From: Massilia sp. METH4
GTDB lineage: Bacteria; Pseudomonadota; Gammaproteobacteria; Burkholderiales; Burkholderiaceae_D
Assembly (NCBI RefSeq): GCF_037094685.1
Contig: NZ_CP146614.1
Span: 124,001 to 188,000, forward strand
Direction: 5' to 3'
Length of the DNA: 64,000 bases
How positions within the stretch are numbered: the stretch's first letter is position 1; every line of letters begins with the position of its first letter. The position numbers were made by a program, and so were the translations under genes. This document shows positions 8,474-16,046 of the stretch, in pieces. The notes under the pieces are model-generated. The model was not told where the DNA came from. It searched no databases and saw only the letters and a program-made list of their open reading frames with translations.

Positions 8474-10396
8474 CTACTTCCATTCGCCACGCAGCGCCAG
8501 CACTTCCTGCTGCAAGCGCTCCGGCGTGGCCGCATGCGGCGCCACCGGCTGGCCCACCGCCAGCGCCAGGCGCGAACGCAAGCCCTTGCGGAACGCGCGT
8601 TCGAACACATTGTCCTTGCTGCGCGAGAGCAGGTGGCCCCACAGGCCGCGCAGTGCCATCGGGATTACCGGCACGTGCGAGCGCTCCACAATCTTGGCGA
8701 TCCCGCCCTTGAATTCGTTTATCTCGCCAGTCGTCGTCAGGCGCCCCTCGGGGAAGATGCATACCAGTTCACCTTCGTGCAATGCATGGGCGATGTCCAC
8801 GTAGGCCTTTTCCAGCAGCCACGGGTCTTCCTTGGCCGGGGCGATCGGAATCGCCTTCCCGGTACGGAAGATCCAGCCCAGCACGGGCGTCTTGAAGATG
8901 CGATGGTCCATCACGAAGCGGATCGGGCGCGGGCTGGCGGCCATGATCACGACCGCATCCACGTAACTGACATGGTTGCAGACGAGGACCGCCGCGCCTT
9001 CCTCCGGGATGCGGCCAGGCTCGATCACCTTCACCTTGTGCACCGTGTGGATCAGCAGCCAGGCCAGGAAGCGCATCAGGAATTCCGGCACCAGCGAGAA
9101 GATGTACACGGCCACCAGGCCGTTCATGATCGCAGTGGCGAGGAACAGTTCGGGAATCGTGAGGCCCTGCCCCAGCAGCAGGATCGCCACGCCGGCCGCG
9201 GCCACCATGAACAGCGCGTTCAGGATATTCATCCCGGCGATCGTGCGGGACAGGTGCCTGGGATCGCAACGCAGCTGGATCAGCGCGAACAACGGCACGA
9301 TGAAGAAGCCGCCGAACACGCCGATCATCACCACGTCGAACAGGATGCGCCAGCTGCCCGGCTGCGCCAGCATGCCCAGCGCATCCACGGTACCGGCAGC
9401 GGGAGCGCCGTAACCACGGCTGGCGAAATACAGGTCGATGCCGAACAGGGTCAGGCCGATCGACCCGAACGGCACCAGGCCGATCTCCACCTTGCGGCCC
9501 GATAGCTTCTCGCACAGCAGGGAGCCCACGCCGATGCCCAGCGAGAACACCGTGAGCAGCAGCACGAACACGCTGTGGTCGCCCTTCAGGTCGTTCATCG
9601 CGTACACGGGGAACTGGGCCAGCACCATCGCGCCATAGAACCAGAACCAGGAATTGCCCAGCATCGACAGGAACACGGTACGATTGCCGGACGAGTACTT
9701 CAGGTTGCGCACCGTTTCCATGAGCGGATTCCAGGAGATCCGCAGGTCGGGCGCGCTGGCCGGCGTGACGGGAATCTGGTAGCTCGCCAGCAGGCCCAGT
9801 ACCGCGAAGCCCACGGTGCCCGCGGCCACCACGGGGATGCCCATCCCGCCGTGCATCACCAGCACGTCACCGAACACCTGCCCGAGCAGGATGCCCACGA
9901 AGGTACCCATCTCCACCATGCCGTTGCCGCCGGTGAGCTCCTCGGCCTTGAGCTGTTGCGGCATGTACGAGTACTTCACCGGCCCGAACAGCGTGGAGTG
10001 CGTGCCCATCGCGAACACGGCCAGCACCAGCAGCCACAAGGTATGCGTCATCCATCCGAGGGCGGCAATGCCCATGATGGCGATCTCGGCCCACTTGACG
10101 AAGCGCACCAGCGCCGATTTCTCGAACTTCTCGGCGATCTGGCCGGACGTGGCCGAGAACAGCACGTACGGCAGGATGAAGAGACCCGGAATCAGGTTCG
10201 TCACCATCGACGGCGACAGCGTCGTCCAGCTGGCCGCGTCGAACGTGAGCACGACGATCAGCGCCGTCTTGAACAGGTTGTCGTTGAAGGCACCCAGGAA
10301 CTGGGTCCAGAAGAAGGGCGCGAAACGGCGCTGCGCCAGCAGCTTGAACTGGCTGACATGGCTCGATTGGGCGTGATGCGACTGGCTCATGGGCAC
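8474..10396 (-). CDS. MFS transporter fused to PlsC-type acyltransferase (LplT-PlsC)
   Basis: 640 aa. Residues about 20-420 form an LplT-like major-facilitator domain (FFWTQFLGAFNDNLFKTALI is the family signature). Residues about 440-640 are a 1-acylglycerol-3-phosphate acyltransferase domain with the catalytic NHVSYVD (His475, Asp480) and the FPEGR glycerol-phosphate loop (548-552). In Escherichia coli, lplT and aas (acyltransferase plus acyl-ACP synthetase) are separate, adjacent genes that flip and re-acylate lysophospholipids. Here the transporter is fused to the acyltransferase alone, with no AMP-binding domain, so acyl groups must come from acyl-ACP or acyl-CoA. Its job is probably lysophospholipid import and repair at the inner membrane. 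Confidence 0.93.
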   Translation of the reverse strand: MPMSQSHHAQSSHVSQFKLLAQRRFAPFFWTQFLGAFNDNLFKTALIVVLTFDAASWTTLSPSMVTNLIPGLFILPYVLFSATSGQIAEKFEKSALVRFVKWAEIAIMGIAALGWMTHTLWLLVLAVFAMGTHSTLFGPVKYSYMPQQLKAEELTGGNGMVEMGTFVGILLGQVFGDVLVMHGGMGIPVVAAGTVGFAVLGLLASYQIPVTPASAPDLRISWNPLMETVRNLKYSSGNRTVFLSMLGNSWFWFYGAMVLAQFPVYAMNDLKGDHSVFVLLLTVFSLGIGVGSLLCEKLSGRKVEIGLVPFGSIGLTLFGIDLYFASRGYGAPAAGTVDALGMLAQPGSWRILFDVVMIGVFGGFFIVPLFALIQLRCDPRHLSRTIAGMNILNALFMVAAAGVAILLLGQGLTIPELFLATAIMNGLVAVYIFSLVPEFLMRFLAWLLIHTVHKVKVIEPGRIPEEGAAVLVCNHVSYVDAVVIMAASPRPIRFVMDHRIFKTPVLGWIFRTGKAIPIAPAKEDPWLLEKAYVDIAHALHEGELVCIFPEGRLTTTGEINEFKGGIAKIVERSHVPVIPMALRGLWGHLLSRSKDNVFERAFRKGLRSRLALAVGQPVAPHAATPERLQQEVLALRGEWK

Positions 10397-10500
10397 GCGT
10401 TAAGAATGAAATGAGATGCACAAAATACAGCACAACCGGAGCACCGACAACCCGTGCCCGCCTCCCGGACTGCAAGCCTGCGCATGGTCGCGACAGGGGG

Positions 10501-11223
10501 TCAAGGCTTCCTCGCCACCAGGTTGATCAGCGTTTCCTCGCGCACCGCCGGGGGCTTGATCTTGAAAACCCGCTCCAGCAGGCCCAGGTCTTCGCGACTC
10601 CACCACAGGAACGGGTAGGATACCGCGCTGTCCGGCACGTGGAAGCCGGCGTCGCGCACCATGGCGAGATATTCGGGCGCCGTCTTCTGCACGTCCATCG
10701 GGTGGCGGAACAGCAGGCGGATGATCCACGAGTGGATGTAGCGCCGCGTCGATTCCGCGAACAGCAGCACGCCGCCGGGCTTGAGCACGCGGAAGAATTC
10801 GGCGATGGCCCGCTCCTGGTCGATCAGGTGGTGGAACGTCTGGTGGCAGAACAGCAGGTCCACCGACGCATCCGGCAGGGCGATGTTCGAGCTGGAGCAG
10901 CAAACGAATTCGGCCGGAACGCCATGCTGCGCCACCTCCTTGCCGGAAGCCTCGATCATCTCGGGGTCGATATCCATGCCGATCAGCCGGCGGGGCGCGA
11001 AGCGCGCGTGCAGCCGGGGCAGCGAGCGCCCGTAGCCGCAGCCGACGTCGGCGACCACCTCGTAGCTCCTGGGGCCCGCCGGCATCAGGCGCTCGAGGTC
11101 GTCGAGTGCGCGCTCCAGCACGTGCACGGTCCACGTTTCGGTGCGCAGGAACCATTTGCCGAATTCCGTTTCCGGCACATGCGGATCGGCCGGCGGCTGC
11201 AGGCGGTGTGACTGAATATTCAT
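10501..11223 (-). CDS. Class I SAM-dependent methyltransferase
   Basis: 240 aa from the ATG at 11223, chosen because GAGGGA precedes it by 6 bp; the frame is open further upstream but without a binding site. Motif I VADVGCGYGRSLPRL binds S-adenosylmethionine, followed by the acidic residue in IGMDIDPEMIEAS and the post-motif region DLLFCHQTFHHLIDQERAIAEFFRVLKPGG, typical of the Methyltransf_11/25 families. The substrate is unknown. It is divergent from the polysaccharide deacetylase. It might act on a lipid or quinone, but nothing in the sequence decides this, and it is outside the pigment operon. Confidence 0.88.
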   Translation of the reverse strand: MNIQSHRLQPPADPHVPETEFGKWFLRTETWTVHVLERALDDLERLMPAGPRSYEVVADVGCGYGRSLPRLHARFAPRRLIGMDIDPEMIEASGKEVAQHGVPAEFVCCSSSNIALPDASVDLLFCHQTFHHLIDQERAIAEFFRVLKPGGVLLFAESTRRYIHSWIIRLLFRHPMDVQKTAPEYLAMVRDAGFHVPDSAVSYPFLWWSREDLGLLERVFKIKPPAVREETLINLVARKP

Positions 11224-11303
11224 ACAATTTCCCTCAACTTTGGTGCGGGCCTGCCCGCGTTGCCAATCTATAATGCTGCCCGTTTTCATCGGGAGCCTCA
11301 AAC

Positions 11304-12308
11304 GTGTCGTACCGCCTGCTGCTGTCTTTCACCCTTGCCGCCGCCGCGCACCTCGCGCATGCCGCTCCCGACGGCGCCGCGCCGGCACCTGTTCCACTGG
11401 CGCCGGCCGCGCCGGCTGCCACTCCCGCGCCGGCTGCGCCAGCTTCCTCTCTCGCGCCGGCCGCGCCAGCTTTTGTTTCCGCGCCGTCCGCGCCGGCTTC
11501 AATTTCGCCCCCGGCGGCGGCGCCTTCCGTTCCGGCGCCGATCCGCTTCCTGCTCACCTTTGACGACGGCCCCAGCGCCTCGGCCGGCGACAACCCCACG
11601 GTGCGCATCCTCGACACCCTCGCCCGGAACGGCGTGCAGGACGGCATCAAGGCGGTGTTCTTCACCCAGACGCGCCACTGGCGCGGCGGCGGCACCCGCG
11701 TGGGCCGTGCGCTGATCCGGCGCGAGCACGAAGCCGGCCACGTCGTTGCGCTGCATTCGGCCACCGCCACGCACGCGAACCACCGCTTCATGGCCGCCGA
11801 GGAGCTCGACGAATCGCTGCGGCGCGGCGTGGACGACCTGCGCACGCTGACCGGCGTGGCACCGGTCCTCGTGCGTCCCCCTTTCTGGGCCTACGACGCC
11901 GCCACGCTGGAAGGCTATCACCGCCATGGCTTGCACATGCTGCTGACGGACCTGAACGCCAACGACGGCAAGATCTGGGGCGTCAACTTCAACTGGCACA
12001 AGCGTTCCAACATGCTCAAGATGCTCACGGAAACGCGGGCCCGCTGGGCGGCCGGCGCCATGCACACGGTCGACGGGAACACCCCCGTCGTCGTCACCTT
12101 CCACGACGTGAACAGCTACACGGCGCGCAATCTCGAGGTCTACCTGCGGATCCTGCTCGACGTCGCCCGCGAACTCGACATGCCGGTGGCCGACAATCCC
12201 TTCTACGACGAGCACGACGCGCTCGAGCGGGCGGCATTGGCCAGTACCGTGAAGAGCGCGGCGGAGCATCCGAAATTGCCGGGGTTCTGGAACTGGTTGT
12301 GGCAGTAG
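11304..12308 (+). CDS. Secreted polysaccharide deacetylase (NodB/CE4-like)
   Basis: 334 aa, GTG start with GGGAG upstream. A signal peptide (cleavage after HLAHA, about residue 20) is followed by a low-complexity Pro/Ala/Ser linker to residue 78, then a NodB homology domain. Motif 1 is LTFDDGPS (Asp87 catalytic base, Asp88 metal ligand). Motif 2 reads HSATATH (His151, His157), with two more residues between the histidines than the usual H-S/T-x-x-H. Motif 3 is VRPPFWAYD and the C-terminal catalytic His is probably in VVTFHDV. It should remove acetyl (or similar) groups from an extracellular or periplasmic glycan. The long linker suggests the enzyme reaches out from the membrane. Confidence 0.88.
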   Translation: MSYRLLLSFTLAAAAHLAHAAPDGAAPAPVPLAPAAPAATPAPAAPASSLAPAAPAFVSAPSAPASISPPAAAPSVPAPIRFLLTFDDGPSASAGDNPTVRILDTLARNGVQDGIKAVFFTQTRHWRGGGTRVGRALIRREHEAGHVVALHSATATHANHRFMAAEELDESLRRGVDDLRTLTGVAPVLVRPPFWAYDAATLEGYHRHGLHMLLTDLNANDGKIWGVNFNWHKRSNMLKMLTETRARWAAGAMHTVDGNTPVVVTFHDVNSYTARNLEVYLRILLDVARELDMPVADNPFYDEHDALERAALASTVKSAAEHPKLPGFWNWLWQ

Positions 12309-12322
12309 CGTTCCCCGGCCCT

Positions 12323-12365
12323 GGTGTCGTACACCTTTTCCGGCACGGAAAAGGTGTACGACACC
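12323..12365. repeat. Perfect 19-bp-arm hairpin repeat
   Basis: The arms 12323-12341 and 12347-12365 are exact inverted copies around the loop GGCAC. The ends are GGTGTCGTACACC and its complement, matching the GGTGTC-type ends of the elements at 1229-1261 and 12405-12448. It lies 14 bp after the deacetylase stop codon. Confidence 0.85.
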
Positions 12366-12404
12366 GGTGTTCGCGTCCGTCCATGGAAGCCTCACGAGAA
12401 AACC

Positions 12405-12448
12405 GGTGTCTGACACTATTTTCGCTTGCGAAAATAGTGTCAGACACC
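12405..12448. repeat. Perfect 21-bp-arm hairpin repeat
   Basis: The arms 12405-12425 and 12428-12448 are exact inverted copies separated by TT; the outer part reads GGTGTCTGACAC. The element sits in the convergent gap between the deacetylase gene and the end of the aryl polyene operon and could serve as a bidirectional transcription barrier, although neither side has a U-tract at the stem base. Confidence 0.85.
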
Positions 12449-12477
12449 AACCCGCGAGTGCCGCCGGCCCAGATTCG

Positions 12478-13074
12478 CTACAGCGACACCACCGCCAGCC
12501 GAGGCACGGCGCTCAGTTCGTCAGCACTGCACACCTCCACCGCCAGCCCGGCGTGCGGCAATGCGTAACACGCACCCGCCTGCGCGCCCAGCTTGATCCG
12601 CGCCTCCTGCCCGCTCCATTCCCGATAGAACGCCGCGACCCGCTCGCGGGCCGGCAGCGCCGCCAGCCGCGCACACGTCTCGGCATCGAACGCATGCTCC
12701 GCGAGCGCACCGACATCCCGCCCGGCATCCTCGACTTCGATATCCAGTCCCAGCGCCGTCGTCGTACTGACCGCGCAAGCCACCCAGTGCCCGCTGTGCG
12801 ACACCGACAGGCCGGGCATCGGCACGGCCGGCGCGATCAGCCATGGCGCTCGCCCGGACTGCCCGCCCAGCTCCACCTCGGACGGCGCCGCGCCAAGCAC
12901 TTCGCCGATGGCGATCCGCAGCAGCGCGCGAGCAGCGATGAACTGCCGCCGGCGCGCCGGCCGCGTGAAGGAGCGCGCCCGCTCGGTGGCGCTCAGCCAG
13001 CCTTCGTAGCGCGCAATGCGCGCATCGTCGAGGCTGTCGATCGCGGCCAGCCACACGCCGGCGGCATGGTCCAC
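12478..13074 (-). CDS. 4'-phosphopantetheinyl transferase (Sfp-type), last gene of the aryl polyene operon
   Basis: 198 aa, GTG start directly after the stop codon of the preceding gene. The Sfp motifs are present: SHS (92-94), GLDIE (Asp111, Glu113: Mg2+ ligands) and WSGQEARIK (153-161, Glu157), where the usual W-x-x-K-E-x-x-x-K has Gln in place of the first Lys. It should transfer the phosphopantetheine arm of CoA to the active-site serines of the two ACPs encoded at 28052-28586. A dedicated PPTase in the same transcript suggests these ACPs are poor substrates of the housekeeping AcpS. Confidence 0.92.
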   Translation of the reverse strand: MDHAAGVWLAAIDSLDDARIARYEGWLSATERARSFTRPARRRQFIAARALLRIAIGEVLGAAPSEVELGGQSGRAPWLIAPAVPMPGLSVSHSGHWVACAVSTTTALGLDIEVEDAGRDVGALAEHAFDAETCARLAALPARERVAAFYREWSGQEARIKLGAQAGACYALPHAGLAVEVCSADELSAVPRLAVVSL

Positions 13075-13518
13075 TTACTCGGCGAGCTTGACGAAGTCCG
13101 CCTTCAAGGCCACGCCGCTGACGATATTGCCGTCATGGCATTCGAATTCGGTCTGGCTCGACATTTCCTTGTGCTTGTAGTTGCTCACGATGTTGATCAC
13201 GCCGTTGGCGCCCACCGACTCGGCCTTCTTCTTCAATGCCAGCATGGCGGACAGGAAGGCCCAGTTGCACGCCTCTTCCGGCGACTTGCCCACGCTGTTG
13301 GTCTTCTGGCTCGTGCTGTCGGACGTGATCTTGGACAGCACCTTCGGCGTCTTCTGGTCGCCAAAGAAGAACTTCACGTCGTCGCCCAGGCGGCCCTTGG
13401 CGTCGTTCACATTGAAGGCGCCTTCGATCGGCATCATCATCTGGCGGTCCGCGGCGGCGGCCGGCAGCGAAGCGGCAGCGGAGGCTGCCAGGACCAACGT
13501 CAACATCGTTTTTTTCAT
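13075..13518 (-). CDS. Small periplasmic protein of unknown function in the aryl polyene operon
   Basis: 147 aa with a clear signal peptide (MKKTMLTLVLAASAAASLPA, cleavage near AAA-D). AAGGAA precedes the start. The mature protein has VGANGVINIVSNYKHKEMSSQTEFECHDG, which resembles the small Cys-containing domain of RcsF/YbjQ-like proteins; related proteins in such pigment clusters are often mislabelled as excinuclease. Two cysteines (EACNWAF and FECHDG) probably form a disulfide in the periplasm. It sits between the ketosynthase gene and the PPTase gene, so a role in envelope handling of the pigment is possible but not shown. Confidence 0.75.
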   Translation of the reverse strand: MKKTMLTLVLAASAAASLPAAAADRQMMMPIEGAFNVNDAKGRLGDDVKFFFGDQKTPKVLSKITSDSTSQKTNSVGKSPEEACNWAFLSAMLALKKKAESVGANGVINIVSNYKHKEMSSQTEFECHDGNIVSGVALKADFVKLAE

Positions 13519-13549
13519 TTTTCTTCCTTTGCTGTGGTGGGTAAATTTT

Positions 13550-14779
13550 TCAGGACACGCGCTTGAAGATGAGCGAAGTGTTGATGCCGCCGAACGCGAA
13601 GTTATTCGACATCACATACTCGCATTGCAGCGCGCGGCCCGCGCCGGCGATGTAGTCGAGCGCCGCGCATTCCGGGTCCACGCCGTCCAGGTTCAGCGTG
13701 GGCGCGAACCAGCCCTCGCGCATCATCTCGATGCTGATCCAGGCTTCCAGCGCGCCGCAGGCGCCCAGCGTGTGGCCCATATAGCTCTTCAGTGAGCTGA
13801 TCGGCACGCCCGCGCCGAACACCTGTTGCGTGGCGTGGGACTCGGCCACGTCGCCCTGCGCCGTGCCGGTGCCGTGCGCATTGACGTAACCGATGGCGGA
13901 GGGTGCCAGCCCGGCATCCTCCAGCGCCAGCAGCATGGCCGTCTTCATCGTGTCGGCGTTCGGCTGCGTCACGTGCACACCGTCGCTGTTGGTGCCGAAG
14001 CCCACCAGTTCGGCGTGGATCGTGGCGCCGCGCGCCAGCGCGTGCTCGCGCTCTTCCAGTACCAGCGCGCCGGCGCCTTCGCCGATCACCAGGCCGTCGC
14101 GGCTGGCGTCGAACGGCCGCGGCGACGTGTGCGGCGCGTCGTTGCGCGTGCTGGTGGCGAACAGCGTGTCGAACACGGCCGCCTCGGTGGCGTCCAGTTC
14201 CTCGGCGCCGCCGGCCAGCATCGCCGTCTGCGCGCCGCTCTTGATCGCCTCGTAGGCATAGCCGATGCCCTGGCTGCCCGAAGTGCAGGCCGACGAGGTG
14301 GTGTAGACCCGCCCCGTCATGCCGAAGAACACGCCGATGTTGACGGGGGCCGTGTGGGCCATCATCTTGATGTAGGTGGTGGCATTGATGCCCTTCGTGC
14401 TGCGCTCGTCCATCATGCGGCCGAAGTCGCCGATGGCGCTGGGCGTGCCGGCCGAGGACCCGAACGAGACACCCATGCGGCCGGACGTGAGCAGCGGATG
14501 GCCCTCCAGGCCAGCATCCTGCAGGGCCAGTTCGCTGGCGCGCGTGGCCATCAGCGCCACGCGGCCCATGCTGCGCGTGGTCTTGCGGTTGTAGCGCGCC
14601 GAGAGTTCGAACGGCGCGGCCGGCGCGGCCAGGTTCGTGTTCAAGCCCTCGTAGTGGGCCCACTCTTCCATGCGCTGGACCGCATTGCGGTATTCGCCCA
14701 GCCGCTGGCGCACGCTGGCCCAGTCGTTGCCGATCGGGCTGATCCCGGCCATGCCGGTGACGACGACGCGCCGGCTCAT
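13550..14779 (-). CDS. Beta-ketoacyl-ACP synthase of aryl polyene pathway (ApeR-like)
   Basis: 409 aa; the start MSRRVVVTG overlaps the ketoreductase stop by ATGA. It is a full thiolase-fold KAS II-type enzyme with Cys165 (TTSSACTSG), His302 (NAHGTGTAQGD), Lys331 and His336 (SLKSYMGHTLGA), so it should be catalytically competent in decarboxylative condensation of malonyl-ACP. In characterised aryl polyene clusters (Escherichia coli CFT073, Xenorhabdus) two ketosynthases work with the ketoreductase and dehydratases in an iterative type II system; the position after the KR matches the apeO-apeP-apeQ-apeR gene order. The exact chain step it serves is inferred from order only. Confidence 0.92.
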   Translation of the reverse strand: MSRRVVVTGMAGISPIGNDWASVRQRLGEYRNAVQRMEEWAHYEGLNTNLAAPAAPFELSARYNRKTTRSMGRVALMATRASELALQDAGLEGHPLLTSGRMGVSFGSSAGTPSAIGDFGRMMDERSTKGINATTYIKMMAHTAPVNIGVFFGMTGRVYTTSSACTSGSQGIGYAYEAIKSGAQTAMLAGGAEELDATEAAVFDTLFATSTRNDAPHTSPRPFDASRDGLVIGEGAGALVLEEREHALARGATIHAELVGFGTNSDGVHVTQPNADTMKTAMLLALEDAGLAPSAIGYVNAHGTGTAQGDVAESHATQQVFGAGVPISSLKSYMGHTLGACGALEAWISIEMMREGWFAPTLNLDGVDPECAALDYIAGAGRALQCEYVMSNNFAFGGINTSLIFKRVS

Positions 14780-15585
14780 GCCAGGCCACCATTGACGGAG
14801 ATGACCTGCCGGGTGACGTAGCCGGCATCCTCGCTCATCAGGAAGCTGACGGCGGCGGCCACCTCGTGCGGCTTGCCCACGCGGCGCGCGGGAATCATCT
14901 TCAATGCCTCGTCCATCGGCACCTCGCTCGTCATGTCGGTCTCGATCAGGCCTGGGGCCACGCAGTTCACCGTGATGGCGCGCTTGGCCAGTTCCAGCGC
15001 CAGCGCCTTCGTGGCGCCGATGATGCCGGCCTTGGCGGCACTGTAGTTCACCTGGCCGCGGTTGCCGACCAGGCCCGACACGGAAGCGAGCGTGACGATG
15101 CGGCCCGGCTTGCGCCGCTGTACCATCGGCATCACCAGTGGATTGAGCACATTGTAGAACCCATCCAGGTTGGTACGCAGCACGAGATCCCAGTCTTCGC
15201 CGCTCATTGCGGGAAACGCGTTGTCGCGCGCGATGCCCGCGTTGGTCACCACGCCGTAGTAGCAACCGTGTTCGGCGATATCGGCCTCCAGCACAGCCGC
15301 CGCCGCAGCCCGGTCGCCCACGTCGAATTGCAGGACACGGGAAGCGCGCCCCAGGTCGGCGACCTGCGCGGCCACCGCCTCAGCCTCGGCGCGGCCGCTG
15401 CGGCAATGGATCACCACATCGTAGCCGTCGCGCGCCAGGCGCAGTGCGACCGCCTTGCCGATGCCGCGCGACGAACCCGTCACGAGTACGCTCTTGCTGT
15501 TGCCGGCGCTGTTGCCGGCGCTGTTGCCACCGCTGTTGCCACCACCATTGCCTGCGCCGTTCGACGCGCCATTGGACTCATTCAT
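14776..15585 (-). CDS. 3-ketoacyl-ACP reductase of aryl polyene pathway (FabG/ApeQ-like) with Asn/Gly repeat N-terminus
   Basis: 269 aa. Residues 33-269 are a short-chain dehydrogenase with the NADPH loop TGSSRGIG (36-43), NAGIARD, and catalytic Ser168, Tyr181, Lys185 (NYSAAKAG). It reduces the 3-keto group after each elongation. Residues 1-30 are unusual: an Asn/Gly/Ser-rich tail encoded by a 12-bp tandem repeat (15496-15555), absent from ordinary FabG. ATGA overlaps couple it to the dehydratase upstream and the ketosynthase downstream. Confidence 0.94.
   Translation of the reverse strand: MNESNGASNGAGNGGGNSGGNSAGNSAGNSKSVLVTGSSRGIGKAVALRLARDGYDVVIHCRSGRAEAEAVAAQVADLGRASRVLQFDVGDRAAAAAVLEADIAEHGCYYGVVTNAGIARDNAFPAMSGEDWDLVLRTNLDGFYNVLNPLVMPMVQRRKPGRIVTLASVSGLVGNRGQVNYSAAKAGIIGATKALALELAKRAITVNCVAPGLIETDMTSEVPMDEALKMIPARRVGKPHEVAAAVSFLMSEDAGYVTRQVISVNGGLA
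15496..15555. repeat. 12-bp tandem repeat inside the ketoreductase gene
   Basis: Five consecutive 12-bp units: GCTGTTGCCGGC twice, GCTGTTGCCACC twice, then the diverged ACCATTGCCTGC. The period is a multiple of three, so copy-number change would lengthen or shorten the encoded Gly-Asn-Ser tail by four residues without breaking the frame. Confidence 0.9.
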
Positions 15586-16046
15586 ACTGCTGTTCCACCT
15601 GAAAGAAACTCATTGACATTCTCGGGCTGGTACACCGTCACCGTCGCCGTGGCCACCGTGCCGCCCCCTTGTTCTATCCTGCATTCGAAGGCGCCCAGGC
15701 CGTTCTCGCCCTGCAGCGCGCGGTGCGCATGCACCCGCAGCACGCTGCCGGCGGCGAACGCCGGCACCTTCGCTTCATACTTGCGCGATCCCAGCAGGAA
15801 GCCCACCTTGACGGGATCGCCGCGGCGCAGCGCCAGCCAGCCCGCGTGCGCGGCGATGGCTTGCGCCATGTACTCGATGCCGACCCAGGCGCCGACGGCG
15901 GAGCCGTCGCTGAACATGCTGTCTGGCCGGATCGTCACCTCGGCGCACAGGTCGTCGTCGCCGGCGCTGACGACGGCGTCGAGCAGCACCATCTTGCCGG
16001 AATGCGGCAACAGATCCGCGATGGGCGGTAATGTCGTGTCGCTCAT
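15582..16046 (-). CDS. Hotdog-fold 3-hydroxyacyl-ACP dehydratase of aryl polyene pathway (ApeP-like)
   Basis: 154 aa. The start MSDTTLPP overlaps the upstream ketosynthase stop (ATGA at 16043-16046) and the stop overlaps the ketoreductase start, so all three are translationally coupled. The hotdog catalytic pair is visible: His15 in LLPHSGKMVLLD and Glu58 in GIEYMAQAIAAHAG. It should dehydrate the 3-hydroxyacyl-ACP to the trans-2-enoyl chain, which is left unreduced to build the conjugated polyene. No enoyl reductase gene is present in the operon, consistent with a polyene product. Confidence 0.9.
   Translation of the reverse strand: MSDTTLPPIADLLPHSGKMVLLDAVVSAGDDDLCAEVTIRPDSMFSDGSAVGAWVGIEYMAQAIAAHAGWLALRRGDPVKVGFLLGSRKYEAKVPAFAAGSVLRVHAHRALQGENGLGAFECRIEQGGGTVATATVTVYQPENVNEFLSGGTAV

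Noticed and set aside
13550..15265. A longer ketosynthase start in the ketoreductase gene
   Set aside because: The extra N-terminal 162 codons are out-of-frame ketoreductase sequence; the ATGA overlap at 14776-14779 marks the true start.
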